DNA from: an uncultured Polymorphobacter sp.
GTDB lineage: Bacteria > Pseudomonadota > Alphaproteobacteria > Sphingomonadales > Sphingomonadaceae
Assembly (NCBI GenBank): GCA_937894055.1
Contig: CALDHQ010000350.1
Span: 1-8,147 of the forward strand
DNA length: 8,147 nucleotides
Direction: 5' to 3'
The notes under the pieces are model-generated. The model did not search any database and was not told where the DNA came from. It saw only the letters and a list, made by a program, of their open reading frames with translations. Shown here piece by piece: positions 7,886 through 8,147 of this stretch (within the stretch, counting starts at the first letter, position 1; the number at the start of each line of letters is the position of its first letter). The position numbers were made by a program, and so were the translations under genes.

Positions 7886-7928
7886 GTATTCTCTCCTCAC
7901 AGAGAGCTCGCGCCGCGTTGGGGCGGCG
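7886..7928 (-). promoter_or_regulatory. Candidate serC leader RNA that hides the ribosome binding site
   Basis: Read on the minus strand just before the serC ATG, two hairpins can form. The first pairs CGCCGC (7923-7928) with GCGGCG (7911-7916) around a six-base loop. The second, four bases later, pairs CUCUCU (7901-7906) with GGAGAG (7891-7896), five Watson-Crick pairs plus one U-G, closed by GUGA, a GNRA-type tetraloop. Its 3' strand is part of the GAGGAGAG ribosome site of serC, so the fold would block initiation. A 'serC leader' motif has been described upstream of serC-serA operons in alphaproteobacteria, with its last stem overlapping the ribosome site; this arrangement agrees. Assignment to that family is inference from position and shape, not a model match. 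The ligand or signal is unknown. Confidence 0.55.
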
Positions 7929-7952
7929 TGGCCCGAGGCGGGCGTAGCGCAT

Positions 7953-8014
7953 GCGCGGCAAAGCGCAAGGCAAAAATTGCCCTTGCGATTTTTACCTTGC
8001 GCTTTGACTCGCGC
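7953..8014. repeat. Long A/T-containing inverted repeat upstream of serC
   Basis: AAAGCGCAAGGCAAAAA (7960-7976) and TTTTTACCTTGCGCTTT (7989-8005) are inverted copies, 16 of 17 positions complementary, separated by 12 bases. After a small internal loop the pairing extends with GCGCG (7953-7957) and CGCGC (8010-8014). The 12-base centre carries another CCTTGCG (7981-7987), so the arm CGCAAGG (7964-7970) can pair either with the centre or with the far arm, giving two mutually exclusive folds. The A and T tracts stand out in otherwise very G/C-rich DNA. It lies about 70 to 130 bases before the serC start. It could be a dispersed repeat, a regulator site or part of a longer structured leader. The missing T-run after the stem argues against a normal terminator. 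Confidence 0.75.
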
Positions 8015-8032
8015 ACGGCCCGGCCGGCGGGG

Positions 8033-8085
8033 CAGCGGCTGTCGAGCCGCTGAACCCGTCCGACGGCGCGGGCTTTGCCCGTGCC
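8033..8085. other. Two consecutive hairpins at the far upstream end of the serC region
   Basis: CAGCGGCT (8033-8040) pairs perfectly with AGCCGCTG (8045-8052) around a four-base loop. GGCGCGGGC (8065-8073) then pairs with GCCCGTGCC (8077-8085) around TTT, with one G-T pair. Neither is followed by a clear T-run on either strand, so a terminator role for an unseen neighbour gene is only possible. The remaining bases to 8147 are C-rich on the plus strand; I see no gene there. I found no convincing -35/-10 pair for serC on the minus strand within 7886-8147, so its promoter may lie in this zone with a non-consensus sequence or beyond the window. Confidence 0.45.
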
Positions 8086-8147
8086 CCCTTACTTCAACCC
8101 ATTGATTCCAAACCCCCGTGCAAGCCCGCACCCCTACTTCCCCACCC

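Noticed and set aside
7960..8005. The long inverted repeat as an intrinsic terminator
   Set aside because: On both strands the T-run lies inside the stem rather than after it, and the bases following the stem are mixed.
4976..8053. 1,025-codon plus-strand open frame as a gene
   Set aside because: It lies wholly opposite hisZ, serA and serC, which have full family motifs. Its translation is low-complexity with no domain, and it runs through the leader hairpins and the palindromic repeat.
7886..8131. Longer serC start at 8131
   Set aside because: The 82 extra residues are basic and low-complexity and come from the hairpin-rich leader. The ATG at 7885 has a strong ribosome site and fits the family N-terminus.
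1..8147. tRNA genes, CRISPR arrays, insertion sequences or phage genes
   Set aside because: I saw no cloverleaf, no regularly spaced repeats and no transposase or phage protein motifs; nearly all DNA is covered by housekeeping or small membrane protein genes.

Overview
The window comes from a GC-rich alphaproteobacterial chromosome, most likely a sphingomonad (order Sphingomonadales). This rests on the strong G/C bias at third codon positions, the serC-serA-hisZ-purA gene order, a SerC of the shorter alphaproteobacterial/Methanosarcina type, and a HisZ, which implies a short-form HisG elsewhere in the genome. Genus assignment is inference. Nothing looks horizontally acquired: no tRNA, integrase, insertion sequence or CRISPR array is visible.

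Left part, plus strand (1-2048). The window opens inside ppk1 (polyphosphate kinase), of which the C-terminal 382 codons are present, including both active-site histidines. Two tandem small membrane proteins follow, 11 bases apart, both with an unusually expanded TM2 domain. They run convergently into the next block, and the last gene overlaps it by 24 bases.

Right part, minus strand (8147 back to 2025). Five genes lie head to tail and probably form one transcription unit. They are serC (phosphoserine aminotransferase), serA (3-phosphoglycerate dehydrogenase with an ACT domain), hisZ (regulatory subunit of ATP phosphoribosyltransferase), purA (adenylosuccinate synthetase) and a three-helix membrane protein of unknown function. 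serA and hisZ overlap by ATGA, and the hisZ-purA gap is 41 bases. The products feed serine and one-carbon supply, the first committed step of histidine synthesis and the AMP branch of purine synthesis. These pathways are linked by one-carbon units, ATP/PRPP use and the AICAR by-product of histidine synthesis.

Non-coding DNA holds the most interesting structure. Directly upstream of serC the leader can fold into a hairpin with a GNRA-type tetraloop that buries the ribosome binding site, next to a second GC-rich hairpin. This fits the described alphaproteobacterial serC leader RNA. Further upstream is an A/T-containing long inverted repeat (arms of 17 bases, one mismatch) whose arm can pair in two mutually exclusive ways, then two more hairpins. 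Between serC and serA sits a head-to-head pair of G/C-rich palindromic repeats of the dispersed extragenic type. I see no convincing evidence of a wholly new system; the best leads are the serC leader region and the expanded TM2 pair.
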